From positions 620,001 to 684,000 of the forward strand of contig JANATF010000010.1 in NCBI GenBank assembly GCA_029449245.1: a stretch of DNA of 64,000 nucleotides. Direction: 5' to 3'. The stretch's first letter is position 1, and each line of letters opens with the position of its first letter. This document shows, one piece after another, positions 19,828 to 33,075 of the stretch. The translations under genes were made by a program, and so were the position numbers. The notes beneath the pieces are model-generated. The model made no database searches. It saw nothing but the letters and a program-made list of their open reading frames with translations, and was not told where the DNA came from. This DNA is from Mortierella alpina (Eukaryota > Mortierellomycota > Mortierellomycetes > Mortierellales > Mortierellaceae).

Positions 19828-22800
19828 ATGGCGTTTCTGAACAAGCTCAAGGCCGTGGTCCAGACGGAAGGCTCGCGCGGCATCAGACAGGTCCTGCAGA
19901 AAGAAGGCACCAAGCGGTTTGCGCAGGACCTCTCTGCCCACCTCGACCTCGAGGCACTCTCGTTCTGTGAGGTACGATATCCGACCACATGCAACAGACT
20001 GAATATCTACGCGTTCATTTTTTTGCCCTGCTCACTCACTTTCCGGCTTTCTTTGCCATGAATACCGCCTCTCGCTTACCATCCAATTAGACCAGACGAT
20101 ATGGCCTGCCTGCACTCGTATCAGCCATCGCGGTAGACCCGGTCCAGGGGCTCCTTGCAAGCGGTAAGACATAGTCATCCACTGACCCCATGCCAGTGAC
20201 GCGTACCAGCCCGCGCGACACTGCTGTCCCACTCATGAGCAGACCAGGCTGATCATGCGCTTCTGTTGATGAGCGCAAGAGAAGTGAAAATATATCTAAC
20301 GATGCGTCTTTCTCTAGGCACATTCAAAGGTGCTATTGCGGTGACAGGAGCTCCTGAGGTGACCTGCTATCTCGAGCTGGAGGAGGCAGTGTCTGTCAAG
20401 ATGCTGGCCTTCCAGCCTGGAGCCCCCGTCCTCATCGTCATCGATGCCAAGAATGCCATCACCATCTTTGACCTCATCAAGAGACAGCGACTATTTGTCA
20501 GGAACGCGCGCAACATTGTCACCTGCATGGAACTGCTCTCGGGCTCAAACTGGCTATTTCATGGCCTCAGGGATGGAACTGTGGACGTCTTTGATGTTTA
20601 CAGGGGCCAGGCAGTGCCGTACAGGATCCCCAACATCATTCCCGAAGGTCAGAAGCACTCGCTCGTGGTCTCGATTAAAACCCATCCCAAGGACAACAAC
20701 CAACTGCTGATCGCCTACAACACCGGAATCGCGCTCTGGAACCTCAAGACAAAGGCGGTCATTCACACATACATATATGAAATCCCTCCAGGAGCCATGG
20801 GCGGCCTTGTGGCTAGCGAGGGCATGTTTGGCGTGAACGAGAGTCGATACCCACATGTCACCGTCATTGCCTGGCGACCAGACGGACTCGGCTTTGTCAG
20901 TGGATATGACGACGGCTGCTTTGTATTCTGGGATGTGCGACAGGAGAGACCGCTTCTGGCAAGAACGATTCATGAGGTTCAGGTCAACGTTCCAGGAATT
21001 CGGCCTGTCTTCGAAAGAACAACAAGTCAATTTGTACCCATCTACCAACTCTCATGGTGTCTGCATTCTAATCTGGAAGATACCACACTCATCGTAGCAG
21101 GTGGAACCAGCTCTGTCGATATGTATGGATTGCACCTCTTCGACTATCCTGCCAAAGCAGACTATCGCAGTCCGAGACGACACCAGACATTGGCCATGGA
21201 ATCCGATATTCTCGATTTTGTTGTCCTACCTCGGAACTCGCCCTGGTATAACGGCGCACTAGACCCCGTGTCCATTCTGGTTCTCACCAATCGCGGCGGA
21301 GTCAGGTCGTTCGCATTCAACCATCCCCATACAGTTCAAGCGATTCCATCATGTCTCTCGATGGTAGAGCCGAGATTGATTCTCTCAAAAGTGTATGGAC
21401 AGCTGCCTGTAGAGATGTACGACCGACTGGTTCACGGACACGAGAGCCGCGAAAGCCACTCGACCTCCACAAGGATCCCGCTCCGAGGCTTACAGCTCGC
21501 GCCCGTGGACGAGGCCAGACTTTGTCGGGATATCTTGGTGACCGCTCACACAGACTGCAGCATCCGTTTCTGGGAAGGTGCCTCCTTCCGACCCCTATAC
21601 CATCTGACTGTTGAGCTGGGAACCTTGTTTTTCAAGAATCAAGCAGACATTGTTGCGTTCGAATTCTCAGTTCCTAGCCAGGTACTAGCAGTTGGATTCT
21701 CAAACGGCAACTGGATATACACACGGATTTCAAGCGAAGGTCTGTCTAGGCAATCCAGCATAACTCGAAGCGACCTTGAGCAGGCTATGGAAGATTCAAT
21801 GTCAACCCATATGACGGAGGCGCTCAGGATCAGTGAGCATGACAACCCGATGGCTAAGGATAGGAGCGAATCATCCCCACCATCACCACTGCAATCGGAT
21901 CCAGCGTCTCGCTACAGCTCAGAAAAAGGGCCAGTCCTTGAGCAGGGATCAGCATCTCAGCCCGACGTTGTTCATGTGGAGGTCGGTCAACCGCCTCACG
22001 TCCAGGAGGCAAGTCTTACGGATCAGTCACCACACCCCACTGTTCTCACACCTCTAGATCAGGGCGTGGTGCCGTCTAGCGCAGCAGAAAATCACGACGC
22101 TCGTGTCCCTGCCCCTATTCTTGAGCCTAGCGCCGTGCGGGACTCGCCTCCAGGCGAATTAAATGCCGCCCCTCCCTTGCCTGACAGAGCCCCGTCGCCG
22201 TGTCTCCCTCCTCGCCCGCAGTTTGTCGAGGCATCACTGCCTAGTGATTCAGTCTTTCACTCCGTGTTCAAATCAACCTCGCATCTAGGAAGGATCAATC
22301 AAATGGCGGTATCGGGATGCGGCCTGTAAGTAGAGACCCTGTAAATCACCAAAGCAAATCACCCACGCGATAGGATTTAACAAAAACCCCCCTCTTACCT
22401 TATTTCTCTTCAATGATAGCGTCGCGGTGTCGGATGAGTTTTATTCTCTTAGCATCACGGAAGCTTGGTCTGGAAAGGTTCTTCATGTCGAAGACTTGAA
22501 AGGTGCGTTGGCAAGTGTATTGTTTGCTCATCTGTGTTAAGTATATACTCCATCGCGTCATCTATTCTCACGTCATGTTATGCACTTTTTTTTTTCGTTC
22601 TGCTAGTTGTTATGCTTGATCGCGACAAACCGACTCCGACCAACGACGGCGGTGAATCTGTGCACCGCGATCAAGGGACCCACGCACCCAATACCCAAGC
22701 GGACATGACTCCTGTCGACCCCGCTGCCTTTCAGCGTGTTGGCGTCGTCATCTCCTCTCTGCAGTTTGTGGTCTCGACAACGTGCGACCAGGAGAAAATC

Positions 22801-24279
22801 CCATCGCTCTTGCTAATCGCTGGATCGACCCAGGGGATCTATCTTATATATGCCATCTCACCTCTCGATTTCACTACGACACCTACACAGCCGAGGAGAG
22901 TTCGAAGAGTCGAATGTTTCCAGACAAAGGAGCAATGCACCTCTGTGCACACATCGATCATCAATGTCATCTCTCCCTCCGAGAATGCAGCGAGCGCCGC
23001 GACAGCACTTCAGTCAACGTCCAGTGTGTCGACAGTTTCGACCATGTCCTCGCAGTCCTCTGGTTCAAATGACTGGATGAATCATCAACATACATCCCAA
23101 GCCCACCACCACCACCCACCACGACCCAATGAGACAGATCCAGGTTTAACCAAGGGCCACCGTCCATCCGAATCCGAATCCTATTCTCATCTGATGAACA
23201 AGGAAGGCGCCAGCAACAGCAACAGCAACAGCAGTAACAACAGCACAACGGTGATAAAACCCTCCATCTACTCGACATGGAAAGAAACACAGGAAAAGGT
23301 CAAGTCCAAGGCCCAACAGCGCCTGAACTACCTGGTCCTAGTCTCTGAATATGGTCTCCGTCTCCACATGAACTGCACTTCTCGCCGCATCCACAAGATC
23401 GACCTCTCCTCACCCAACGGAAATGGTCTCTCCAGCAAGACTGGAAGGATCCTGGCTGCCAACGTCGTGTACCATGGTGGCGCCTGCTGCATCCTCTGCA
23501 TCACCGAGTCTGGCCGAGTGCTGCTGTGGAGTGTTCCCAAGTTGGAATTGATCCCATTGCCGGTCCCTGGTGGGGAATTGTTCCTGCCCATTGTTCTGGA
23601 ACCAGAGAGACTGCGCGAGAGTGTGATCCTGCCCGACGGACGGATCTTTGTCCCGATCCTCAAGTTTGAGTTCCGCATGTACAGTCTCTGGGGCCACGAC
23701 CGGTGGATCCAGACGTCCAAGGGGTTGGTGCAGGAAAAATCGGCAGAGACCTCGACCTTCTTGCAGTTGTATGACCATGGAGTGCAGATCCCACCGCGGC
23801 CGACTCATACGGCGGCTGCACAGTCTAGAGGCTGGTTTGGATTGGGCTCTGCACCAGAGGAAGCGCCCAGTCAAGCGGATCTGGATGAACTTTGTAAGTT
23901 GGATACCCCCTTTGCACTCATTCATCTCCCACTCTCGCAGTTGAAATTCTATTCTGATGTTTCTTTTTGCACTGTTCTTCTGTGACCATTAGTGGGCGGG
24001 GACCATTACAGGCCTGAGAATCCAATTCTCAAGCGTGCTGGGGTCAAAGGCCCTCCAGGTGTGGCGCCTCCACCTCCACCCAAGGATGGGAGCGGCGGGG
24101 CCACGTCGGGCATTGCGGGAATGATGAACGAGACGCTTCAAGGATTGGACGAACGTGGCAAGAAACTCGGGTTGCTTGGGGACAAGACAGCAGAGATGAG
24201 TGCTGCCAGCAACGACTTTCTTGCCGCCGCTCGAGAACTGAACGCCAAGAACGCGAACAAGAAGTGGTACGAACTGTAG
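19828..24279 (+). CDS. SRO7: Tomosyn/Sro7/Lgl family SNARE regulator with C-terminal R-SNARE motif
   Basis: Six exons give 1293 aa: 19828-19971, 20091-20163, 20318-22325, 22420-22502, 22607-23893 and 23993-24279. The start sequence MAFLNKLKAV and the segment RRYGLPALVSAIAVDPVQG are typical of the family. WD40 blades fill most of the chain, with a Pro/Ser-rich disordered stretch around 21840-22230 and a Ser/Asn/His-rich one around 23090-23245. The last about 55 residues form a VAMP-like coiled coil (MMNETLQGLDERGKKLGLLG and onward). An Arg in LDERGKKL sits where the R-SNARE zero-layer Arg is expected. Yeast Sro7 has lost this SNARE motif, while animal tomosyn keeps it, so this is the tomosyn form. 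Its expected role is to bind Q-SNAREs and Sec4-type Rabs at the plasma membrane and regulate exocytosis. Confidence 0.92.
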
Positions 24280-24555
24280 TCAATATAGACTATAACAGTC
24301 GCCATATAAATCATAAAGCTGCTATTTTTTTTTTTTTTGTTTGATCTGCCCTTTTATTCAACGCTTGTGCGAGGGGAGAGAGGGATGAATTCATGCGGAG
24401 ATATGTAAAATGAGTGTGAGTTGTGCAGGTGTTTGTGCGTGGGTGTGTGTATGTGTGTGTGTGCGTGGGTGTATATGTGCGTTTGTCCGACTTGAACCAG
24501 CAAGGAGATTTTTTTGCATGACCGACCAAGGAGGCGGAGCAGATATGGAGAAATA
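24280..24555. other. Tail-to-tail spacer with TG-rich tract
   Basis: This is the shared 3' region of tomosyn (+) and the GRAM-VASt gene (-). It has a T14 run near 24326, a TG/GTGT-rich tract at about 24415-24485, and TTTATT at 24353-24358, which is AATAAA for the minus-strand gene. Confidence 0.6.
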
Positions 24556-27500
24556 CTACTCCTGTCTGCTACCAGGTTTGCTTTCACGTTCGAGTCCCTC
24601 ACTTTGGGCCTGGAGCAAAAACGCTTGTCGCTCCAATGCCTCAAGCTGCCCCTGCAGCTCTTCAATTCTCGCCTGGAGCTTTGCCTCTGCTTCGGATACC
24701 CGTATCTCATCCGACTCACCAGGGCGGTTGCTCGTCGTCATCGTTGATGTTGTCTTGCGTGTCCGCTCCGCATCATAGCGCAACATGTTCTCCATGACCT
24801 GCGCCGCGACATTCCTCTTTCTATACTGAAGATGACGAGTCTCCCTTTCGGTAAGCCATGCCCACATGGCATCTTCTTGCTCCTGCGCAAACTCCTCGTC
24901 ATCCAATGCCCAGGCTGGCGTCTGCTTTGTTGAAGACGACGATGATGATGAAGATGCTGACGATGGGTGGCGATGATGATGGTGATGCCGTGGATCGGCC
25001 AGGAGACCATCGCCTTGAATCTTTTCGATCTGCGACGAAACACTCGAGATCTGGTACCAGATGTACACATTCGCCAACAGGACAACGGCCAGCACTGACA
25101 CCAGCATCACATGCGCGTTCCATTCTAATTCCAATGTCTTGGAAAGCTTCGAAACAAGCCTTGCCAAAGATGAACCCACCGATGTCTTGGCCTGGCCCCC
25201 CGCCATGGCGACTGCTCCTGTTGCTGTTGTTGCTGTTGCTCCTGTTGCTGTTGTTGCTGTTGCCCCTGCTGTGCCTGCAGCGGCTGCCGATCCCCGGCCA
25301 TCCTTCTTTCCAGACGTCGTCTCAAACGACACTGACGGCAATCCCGTTCGCCCCGCTGAGGTTTCCTTCAACGAAGTCGAGCGTGGTCCAGGCACAGGCG
25401 GCGTCGCTGATCCATCCGTCTTACTCGACCGCCCAGCTGTCGCAGAGGAAGCAGCCGCCGCACCGGAAGGAAACTCCTTTGGATGGGTGGCGATATGCTT
25501 TCTCAAGCACCGGTCCAATTCCTTGAAATGCATCGTCATCCCCTCCTGTGCTCCCTTCTCAATTTGACCCTTGATCCAACTGCTCTTTGTAAACTCGACC
25601 GCGCCTGTGACCGCAATCTGAACCTGATGAGGCCCTGCCCAAGTGATACAGGTCCGAACTTTGGTCGAGAAGCTCCCTCCTGAGGGCACATCCGGCGTCG
25701 AGGTCGTCGTCACGGTCGTCACGTATTCATCAAAGTTCTTGTACTCGCACAGATCTGTCAGGATGGCTTTAGTGGTCTTGGGTCCAATGGGCATCCCCAA
25801 CCATTTGATATACCTCGTCACCTTTGTGGAGGTCTGCCCATCCGGCGCACTCTTCCAAGCCTCTTCTTGCACATCGGCGCCCTTCATGACCTCGGAGGTG
25901 AGGAACCCCTTTGCGAAATGAGAATCAAACAGGAGTTTCCAGAGGGACTCGACACTTCCAGAATAGGTCTCGGACAAGTAGACGTTAGCATAATGGCGTC
26001 CGTCCTTGCAGCACTGGCAAGTTGTTTTAGAGCGAGGCGATGGAGATGAAGACAAGAGTGTTGCTGTGGCACGCGACTGTCTTGCTGAAGACACTGCTGC
26101 TGCTGAGGCTGCTGCCGCTGCTGAAAAGGTCACAGCAGAACCAGCAGCAGCGGTATCGCCTCGACGGTTCGGTAAGGATTCAGTTCCTGCGCGTGCACGC
26201 TGAATGACGGGCGCGAGCGAGTCCTGGTCCAAGGAAGTACGCACTGTGACGATCGATCCACGGTTTCCGGCACCGTCAAAGGATGTGGGTCGCGGAGGTA
26301 ATTCCGAGACTGAACGTGGACGCCCTGTCCGTTTGCCGCTATTGCTGGGTGACAATGACGCTATAAAGTGGCATAAAGAGAAACAATTTAGCATCAGTCT
26401 TTGAGCTCTTCCTGGCAACGAGGTCTAATTATCTGTCTGGGCTTTTTTTTTTTCTTTTTTTTTGCAATGATATGGACTTACAATGGCGCTGGTCTTCATC
26501 AGGAATAATGGGCGCGATGACCTCTAAATAAGAGTGCGTGTAGGAATGTTAAAAAAACAAAGAAAAGAATTGAAAGTGAGTGGTCACTTCTTTTGACAGC
26601 AAGCCAATCGCGAAAAATAAAAAACAAAAGGGCGTGGGGATTCTTTACCCTTGAGCAATTTCTTGACAACAGCTCGCTTGGAACCCTTTCTGCGAAGTCC
26701 ATCGCTCGACTTGCCCTCTGCAGCGGCAGCAGCGGCCGCCACAGCAGCATCGTCCTCAGCCCAATTATCGTTGTTATCATCGCCCATCCAAGGTTGTGAC
26801 GCGTTCGAGAAGGATCGTCGGTGCCGGTTTTTTCGGGACTCTGTATTTCCGCGGGCCGAGATAAAGGACTGCGCGTCATTGTTGTACTCATCGTCATCGT
26901 TTATAGTCGCGTTCGATCTGTTTTGCCGATGGTATCCATTGCTTCCGCTACTGTTGCTGCTATTGCTTGCCGCCGCATTGTTATTTCTGTTGCTATAATT
27001 GGCCACCGAGGCATTGGCTGCGCACGGGAATGACTTCCTCCAGGCGGCCATCAGAAGATCATGCGCTGCGTCGCGGGACAGAAACGAAGCGAAAAAGTGG
27101 CCCTTGGTGTTGGTGGTGGTCACGATGCTGATCGCATTGGGTATAACGAACGCTGTGAGTCGTTTTTCGATAGCAGTGATCTCTGAGAATGCGATGACCA
27201 GCTATTGCACAATACGATTATTGTCTGACAAAGTTAGCAACAGAATATCCAGGTCCTATCCCCTGCAAACGCAGAGAGGGACAGGGAGAGAAAAGGTTCC
27301 AGAACACATGTGGCAGTGATGGCCACTGCGCAGGCAAACAGCAGGAGAGACAGAAGACGCAGTGACAAATATGATCAACTTACATTGGTGACCCAGCCAA
27401 AGATGTTGGCGTTGAAGCACACATGGTTCTCGCTGATGTACAGTCGACCCTGGACCAGAATTTCCTTTTGCAGCGCACAACCATAGTCTATTAAACGCGT

Positions 27501-29510
27501 GAGGAGTATACGATGCAAGAGAGCCGAAGGGGAACACAAGAAAGCAAGAGATATCCGTTAGAAAGGACCATTTGAACATTGCTTGCAAGACTCCTTTCTT
27601 CCTGCTTGTCTTTGTCAGCCTGTCTTTACAAAGCGGGTCCAAGCATCTCACGGACACACACCGTTTGCTCATCATCCCCGCCAAATCCACTCCTTTTTTT
27701 TTTCTCAGCAGTCTGCTCTTCCGCTCTCGCAGATCACACCAGCAGACAAACACCACACAAAGAGCAAAAGGGCGGGAGCAAAAAGAAAAGTGATCAAGCG
27801 GTTTTTCTTTAGCGTCAAGAGTGGAAAAAGTGGTTAACAAAACAACACGCCACTTCTTCACGCGACCTAGGGAACGCCGAATCTGAGAAGGGTATAACGT
27901 AAAAGTAAAAAAGCCGGAAAAAGAGAGCAGCAGGACATCTCCACACGCACACACGCACACACCAAAAACGGATTTCTCTTCTTGTGTAAGAGTGAGCGAA
28001 TCGATGCCTCTGGACGATGGCGTCCTTGCGTAGGATGGTAAACATGAGAGCGAAAAAAAATATCGTGTTCCTTTAGACGTAGCCGCCAAAAAAGAAACAC
28101 GCACACAGTTTCTGATCGTGCAAAACCAGTTCTTCCTGGCAAGAACAGAAGAAACCCTCCAAAAAAAAGTTCACAGGAAAGCAAGTTTGAACACGGTGCG
28201 TGAAAAAAAAGGTGCTTCCCTCGGGAGAGACCTGAGACTTGGTACGTGAAGGGGTCGAACAGAGGAACGAGTCCAGTGCCCTGCAGGACAAATGGAAATG
28301 CATGGAGCGGACGAAAAAAGGTTGGGTTGCTGTGTGGTCCGATAATTGACCCTGTCAGTCTGCCCCCGTTTCTCATTAGCCCGGTCCCCAACCCAAAGTC
28401 CAGCCTATTCGTCTACCGACATATTACTCGCGTAACAATTGGGCACTTTTGCCCTGATCCAATACCAAAGAACGAGAACCCCAAAACAACGAATGCATGC
28501 TATCGCATACCTTCAATCAGCTTCTCGTCGTCAGGGACACTTCGAAAGAGCGAGTGAAAGTCACTGAAGCGCTTCTCGTTCGCATAGACAAAGGAGATAG
28601 GGGCCTCATTGCCGTCGTCGCCGCTTATCGTGTCACCATCGCGGCTGCTTCGCTGCGAAGTCGACGCAGAGTCGTAGCCTGCTCCATTGGAATATGTGTA
28701 CGAGCCATTGGCGTTGCCGTTGCCGTTGCTGTAGCCGTTGCTGTGGTGGCTGCCAGTGGATACTGGGAAGCTGCCTGGGCTGAGCGGACTCGCTTGCGCT
28801 GTGTCTATGGCCAGCGATGAGGGACGAGAGGAATCCATGTCGTCTTGAAGGCGCGTCAGACCAGCGGCAGCAGCGGATGAGCGTCTGAGATCAGCTGTGG
28901 CTGTGGCTGTGAGAGTGGCTGTGGGAGGTGAGATCAGAGTCGGAGCAATGCTGCTGCTGCTGAGATGGGAAGAATGCGGAGTGCCGTTAGCAGGAGAGGA
29001 CGAGGCAACTGTGGTGGTCGAGGAGGAAGCCGACGAGGACAGGGACACGGAGGACGAGTTGGCAGTGGTGGTGACAGTGGTGGTGGTAGAGTTGGGAGTA
29101 GAAGCAGAAGCAAAAGTCGCAGTAGAAGTAAAAGTAGAAATAGAGGCAGAGTGGGCACGGCGAGAGAAAGACAATGGCGACGACGAGGCGGTGGAATTGC
29201 GCTCGTGATTCGAGACAAGGCTCTTGTTGTCGACAACTGTCGCATTGGCCACAGCAATAGAGTGCGGCAGCATCGCTGCGGCTGCCATCGCTGCTGCGAT
29301 CGAGTGTCCACGGACAGGCACTGGCGGCATGGTATTGCCGGCTGCCGTGCCCTGACTGCCAACATGCCCAGCGGGGCCCATAAACGAATGCGGCGGCGGA
29401 GGTGTGTGCTGCTGCTGCTTGCGGCCTTTAATGTCGCTGGTGGAGGAGGTGTTCCGAAGGAATGGGAATCGCTGGTGCTGTTGCTGCTGCTGCTGCTTGT
29501 TGTCTGCCAT
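24556..29510 (-). CDS. GRAM-VASt lipid transfer protein, Lam/Ysp2/Aster-like
   Basis: Five exons give 1167 aa: 29510-28511, 27487-27384, 27201-26649, 26523-26482 and 26360-24556. The start is the ATG of MADNK followed by a glutamine run. Residues 1-310 are Ser/Ala/Thr-rich and probably disordered. A GRAM domain spans about 318-425 across exons 1-3; the segment RLYISENHVCFNANIFGWVT is diagnostic. A VASt (StART-like) domain lies at about 685-855, with YANVYLSETYSGS, VTRYIKWLGMPIGPKTT and HFKELDRCLRKHI. A single transmembrane helix follows near 980-1003 (MLVSVLAVVLLANVYIW), then a His/Ser-rich stretch and a C-terminal coiled coil. Lam/GRAMD1 proteins sit in the ER at contact sites and move sterol from the plasma membrane. 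The first intron (1023 nt) is far longer than most here. Confidence 0.9.
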
Positions 29511-30835
29511 CTTGCCAGCTCTTACGAATATGTGTGGGTATGTGTGTGCGAGCTGTATCAGTGTGTGCAACAGAAGGTGTGGAGGAGTGCCGCAGGAGGG
29601 ACGACAGAGTCAGAACGACAGACAGAGCAGGGGATGCGAACAATGACGGAATGGAACGAAGGAGGGATGGACAGGAGCCAAAGGGCCAAGGAGTAGCTGG
29701 GAGATGGACAGAGATGGACAGAGATGGACAGCCCAATCTGAAGAACGGCTCGTTCTTATTGTGCGCTCCTTTGTCTTTCGATAAATGTATATCGAGCGTC
29801 GTATCTCGGCCCACAGAAATGAGGCAGTGTCTGCTGGTTTACCATACCTTGGACTGTCCTGGTGCGAGACGGTGGGCGAAGACGGCGAAGGGCGAGTGGC
29901 CAGATCGATCGCAGTTCACGCCAGAAGGCACGAAGGAACGGAGGATTGAGAAGAAGGAGCTGGCCAACAGGGCTCGAGACAGCGGGAACAGAGAGAGTCA
30001 ACGAGACGAGAGATGAGAAAGAGAGACAAGAGAGACAAGAGAGACAAGGAATGACGGATGGACATGGCACAGCGTTCCCTTTATATACGTTTATACGTTC
30101 CACAGCAACTCGACCCGCATCACGAATCGACGCACCATCCACGTCAGACATGCCATGGTCCGGCGTCCTTTGCTGCCCTCATTCTTTTTTCATTGTCCTC
30201 ATTGTCCGAAGGAGATCTGATCAGGGGAAACCCTGTTTGCGGGCTGTGTCCCCTGCAAGTCCCTGCGTGTGACCCCTGTGGACCTCTGTGCTCCCTCCCC
30301 CGGTATACGATTTGCCGTAGCCAAGAACGGCTGTAGCTGAGCCTTTGCTCGGGCTATACACCCATACATACAATAATAGCCAAGAACGGCTGTCGATGTG
30401 GATTTGGCCAAGAGAATCAATGCCACCCCTGGCAAGTAGCTGGCGCCAAACAGCCAAGGTAAGGAACCGCTGACTGACCGTGCTATGTATATATGACCCA
30501 AGTATGACATCTCTCAGCCCACTTTGCCACGGGTCTTGTACACCCCGGCTGGGAAATAAGCATGCACTGTAGCATAGGATCCAAGAACGCAGGACTGAGA
30601 ACAGAGGATCGCACAGTGGATCGGAATGACTGACCCGAGGTGGTCAGTGGACACCTACAGACAGCGAAAAGTATGGCGGAGATCAATGGTGAGATCAAGA
30701 GGTCCCATATCCCCTCTCTAGAGAGCGTAAGTCACGTTTTTTTCTCATGCATATTCTTCTCTCCGTTTCTTTTTCTTTCTGTCCTCATCTCTTCTCTCCC
30801 ACATCAACCAACCCCGATCACCTCCACCGCAAACA
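29511..30835. other. Divergent intergenic region between the GRAM-VASt gene and enolase
   Basis: No convincing gene is present in these 1325 bases. Short tandem repeats include AGATGGACAG x3 near 29702-29730 and GAGACAAGA x3 near 30018-30048. Two similar copies of AGCCAAGAACGGCTGT lie at about 30319-30334 and 30379-30394. A TATGTATATATGA motif lies near 30485. The last about 80 bases before the enolase ATG are strongly pyrimidine-rich (about 30751-30801), as is common in highly expressed fungal promoters. Confidence 0.55.
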
Positions 30836-32629
30836 ATGGCCATCACCAAAGTCCACGCCCGCCAGATCTTCGACTCGCGCGGAAACCCCACCGTCGAGGT
30901 CGAGGTCACCACCCCCAAGGGTACGTGACAACCTTGCTTTTGACTCTTCACTCTTTCCTACAGTGACCTTGATACACGAATTTTGGCGTCTTTGCCCGAG
31001 CAAAACGCTGTGCTGGAAACATAACACAGACCTCACACCGCGAAGCACAGCACAGCACAGCAGAACGCGTGCAGTAGGCTAATACCCACCCATCTGCCGA
31101 CTCTATCTCTAGGTGTTTTCCGTGCCGACGTCCCCTCCGGTGCCTCCACCGGCATCCACGAGGCTCTTGAGCTCCGTGATGGCGACAAGTCTGCCTACGT
31201 TGGAAAGGGTAAGCCTTCCCTTCATTATCATCTCCTCAACCCCTCTCAGGAAACGATCTCATTACCATGGAAACCTCGGCCCACCAGAATCGGAATCGTC
31301 GTACAGGAGAAAGAAGGATCGCGAGCTACAAAGGACAATTACGGAACACAAAAGGGCCATAAAGCTTCGAAGCAGATGATGATATATGCACAATGTCTTC
31401 CCACGCTCAATCACCCTCCCTCCCTCCCGCCCCTCGATTCTCTCTCATCCCTCCGATGCCACCCGCTTACACAACCTGCTTGTCTTTTCTTCTTAGGTGT
31501 CTTGACCGCTGTCAAGAACGTCAACGAGCACCTCGGACCAGCGCTGATCAAGGCCAACATTGATGTTCAGGATCAGGTCGCTGTCGACAACTTCTTGATC
31601 CAGTTGGACGGAACCGCCAACAAGTCCAAGTATGGTGCCAACGCCATTCTCGGTGTCTCCATGGCCGTCTTGAAGGCCGGTGCTGCCGCCAAGGGCGTCC
31701 CCCTCTACCGCCACATTGCCGACTTGGCCGGACACGGTGGCAAGAAGATTGTCATGCCCGTCCCCGCCTTCAACGTCATCAACGGAGGTTCCCATGCTGG
31801 CAACAAGCTCGCCATGCAGGAGTTCATGATCTTGCCCACCGGTGCTTCCTCCTTCGCTGAGGCCATGAAGATCGGTTCCGAGGTTTACCACACGCTCAAG
31901 GCCGTCATCAAGAAGAAGTACGGTCAGGATGCTACCAACGTCGGTGACGAGGGTGGATTCGCCCCCAACATCCAGGACAACGCCGAGGGTCTCGAGCTGT
32001 TGAAGGAGGCCATTGCCAAGGCCGGCTACACCGACAAGGTCAAGATCGGCATGGACGTTGCTGCCTCAGAGTTCTACAAGGACGGCAAGTACGACTTGGA
32101 CTTTAAGAGCGCCAACTCGGACGCCTCCAAGCACTTGACTGGAGAGGAGCTCGCCTCGCTCTACAAGGAGTTCATCCAGCACTACCCCATTGTCTCGATC
32201 GAGGATCCCTTTGACCAGGATGACTGGTCTGCCTGGTCCCACGTCACCGGCTCCACCGACATTCAGATCGTTGGTGATGACTTGACCGTCACCAACCCCC
32301 TCCGCATCACCACTGCCATTGAGAAGAAGGCCTGCAATGCCTTGTTGCTCAAGGTCAACCAGATCGGTACCATCACCGAGTCCATCAAGGCTGCCGTCCT
32401 CTCCCAGCAGTCCGGATGGGGCGTCATGGTCTCTCACCGCTCCGGAGAGACCGAGGACTTTACCATTGCCGACATTGTCGTCGGTCTCCGTACTGGTCAG
32501 ATCAAGACCGGTGCTCCTTGCCGCTCCGAGCGTTTGGCCAAGTACAACCAGTTGCTCCGCATTGAGGAGGAGCTCAACGGCGACTCGATCTACGCCGGCG
32601 AGAACTTCCGCTCCGCTCACCTTTTGTAA
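30836..32629 (+). CDS. ENO1: Enolase (2-phosphoglycerate hydratase)
   Basis: Three exons, 30836-30920, 31113-31208 and 31497-32629, join to 437 aa, the usual enolase length. The start [20 protein letters not shown] is diagnostic. Conserved segments include [46 protein letters not shown] and [14 protein letters not shown]. These cover the Mg2+ ligands, the proton-shuttle Glu and Lys, and the C-terminal barrel. It interconverts 2-phosphoglycerate and phosphoenolpyruvate in cytosolic glycolysis. Codon choice is strongly biased to C-ending codons (GTC, ACC, AAG), more so than in neighbours, as expected for an abundant protein. The leader is CT-rich. Introns of 192 and 288 nt interrupt only the 5' part, a common arrangement in fungal glycolytic genes. 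Confidence 0.98.
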
Positions 32630-33075
32630 AAAGCCCTCTCCTTGTCGCCTTCACTGGTGGACCATTAAACAAACAACCAACCGACCTTTGTATATACAAA
32701 AAAGAAAAAAATGTCTTTGGTCAAAGCTTGTGTGATCTGTTGGAGCATATTCTTATTGTCTTTTGTTTTGTTTTATTTTGTGAGAATGGATATGGGGTTG
32801 GGTCATGATGCTGGAAAACTGAAGCTGAACATCCATGCTAAAAAAAACAATATGGCAATGCTTTGATTCGGCTCATTTGTGGAACATATAGAAAAGAGTA
32901 ATCATCCAAGAACCTGTCTTTTGCCGCGATTCGACGGTTGAGGAGATGATAGGAAAGAAAGGAGGTTTTTTTTTTTTTTTGCGTTTTCGTTGGAAGGTAA
33001 GGTAAAATGGCAAAAAAAAACGTCGTCGTCGTCGTCGATAAAGGAGGAACTCTTGAAACCCTACAACACCTTTCA
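32630..33075. other. Tail-to-tail spacer of enolase and Ras genes
   Basis: No gene is seen. AT- and T-rich 3' UTR sequence of enolase is followed by the 3' UTR of the minus-strand Ras gene. Features include a T-run at about 32965-32981 and a GTC run near 33021-33038. Confidence 0.6.

Noticed and set aside
27256-28104. 282-residue minus-strand ORF in the long intron of the GRAM-VASt gene
   Set aside because: Phe/Cys/Ser-rich composition typical of reversed A-rich intron sequence, no domain, and it overlaps the GRAM exon in a wrong frame.
32066-32620. 184-residue minus-strand ORF inside enolase
   Set aside because: Shadow of the biased enolase codons (few T/A-ending codons), lying fully within a certain gene.
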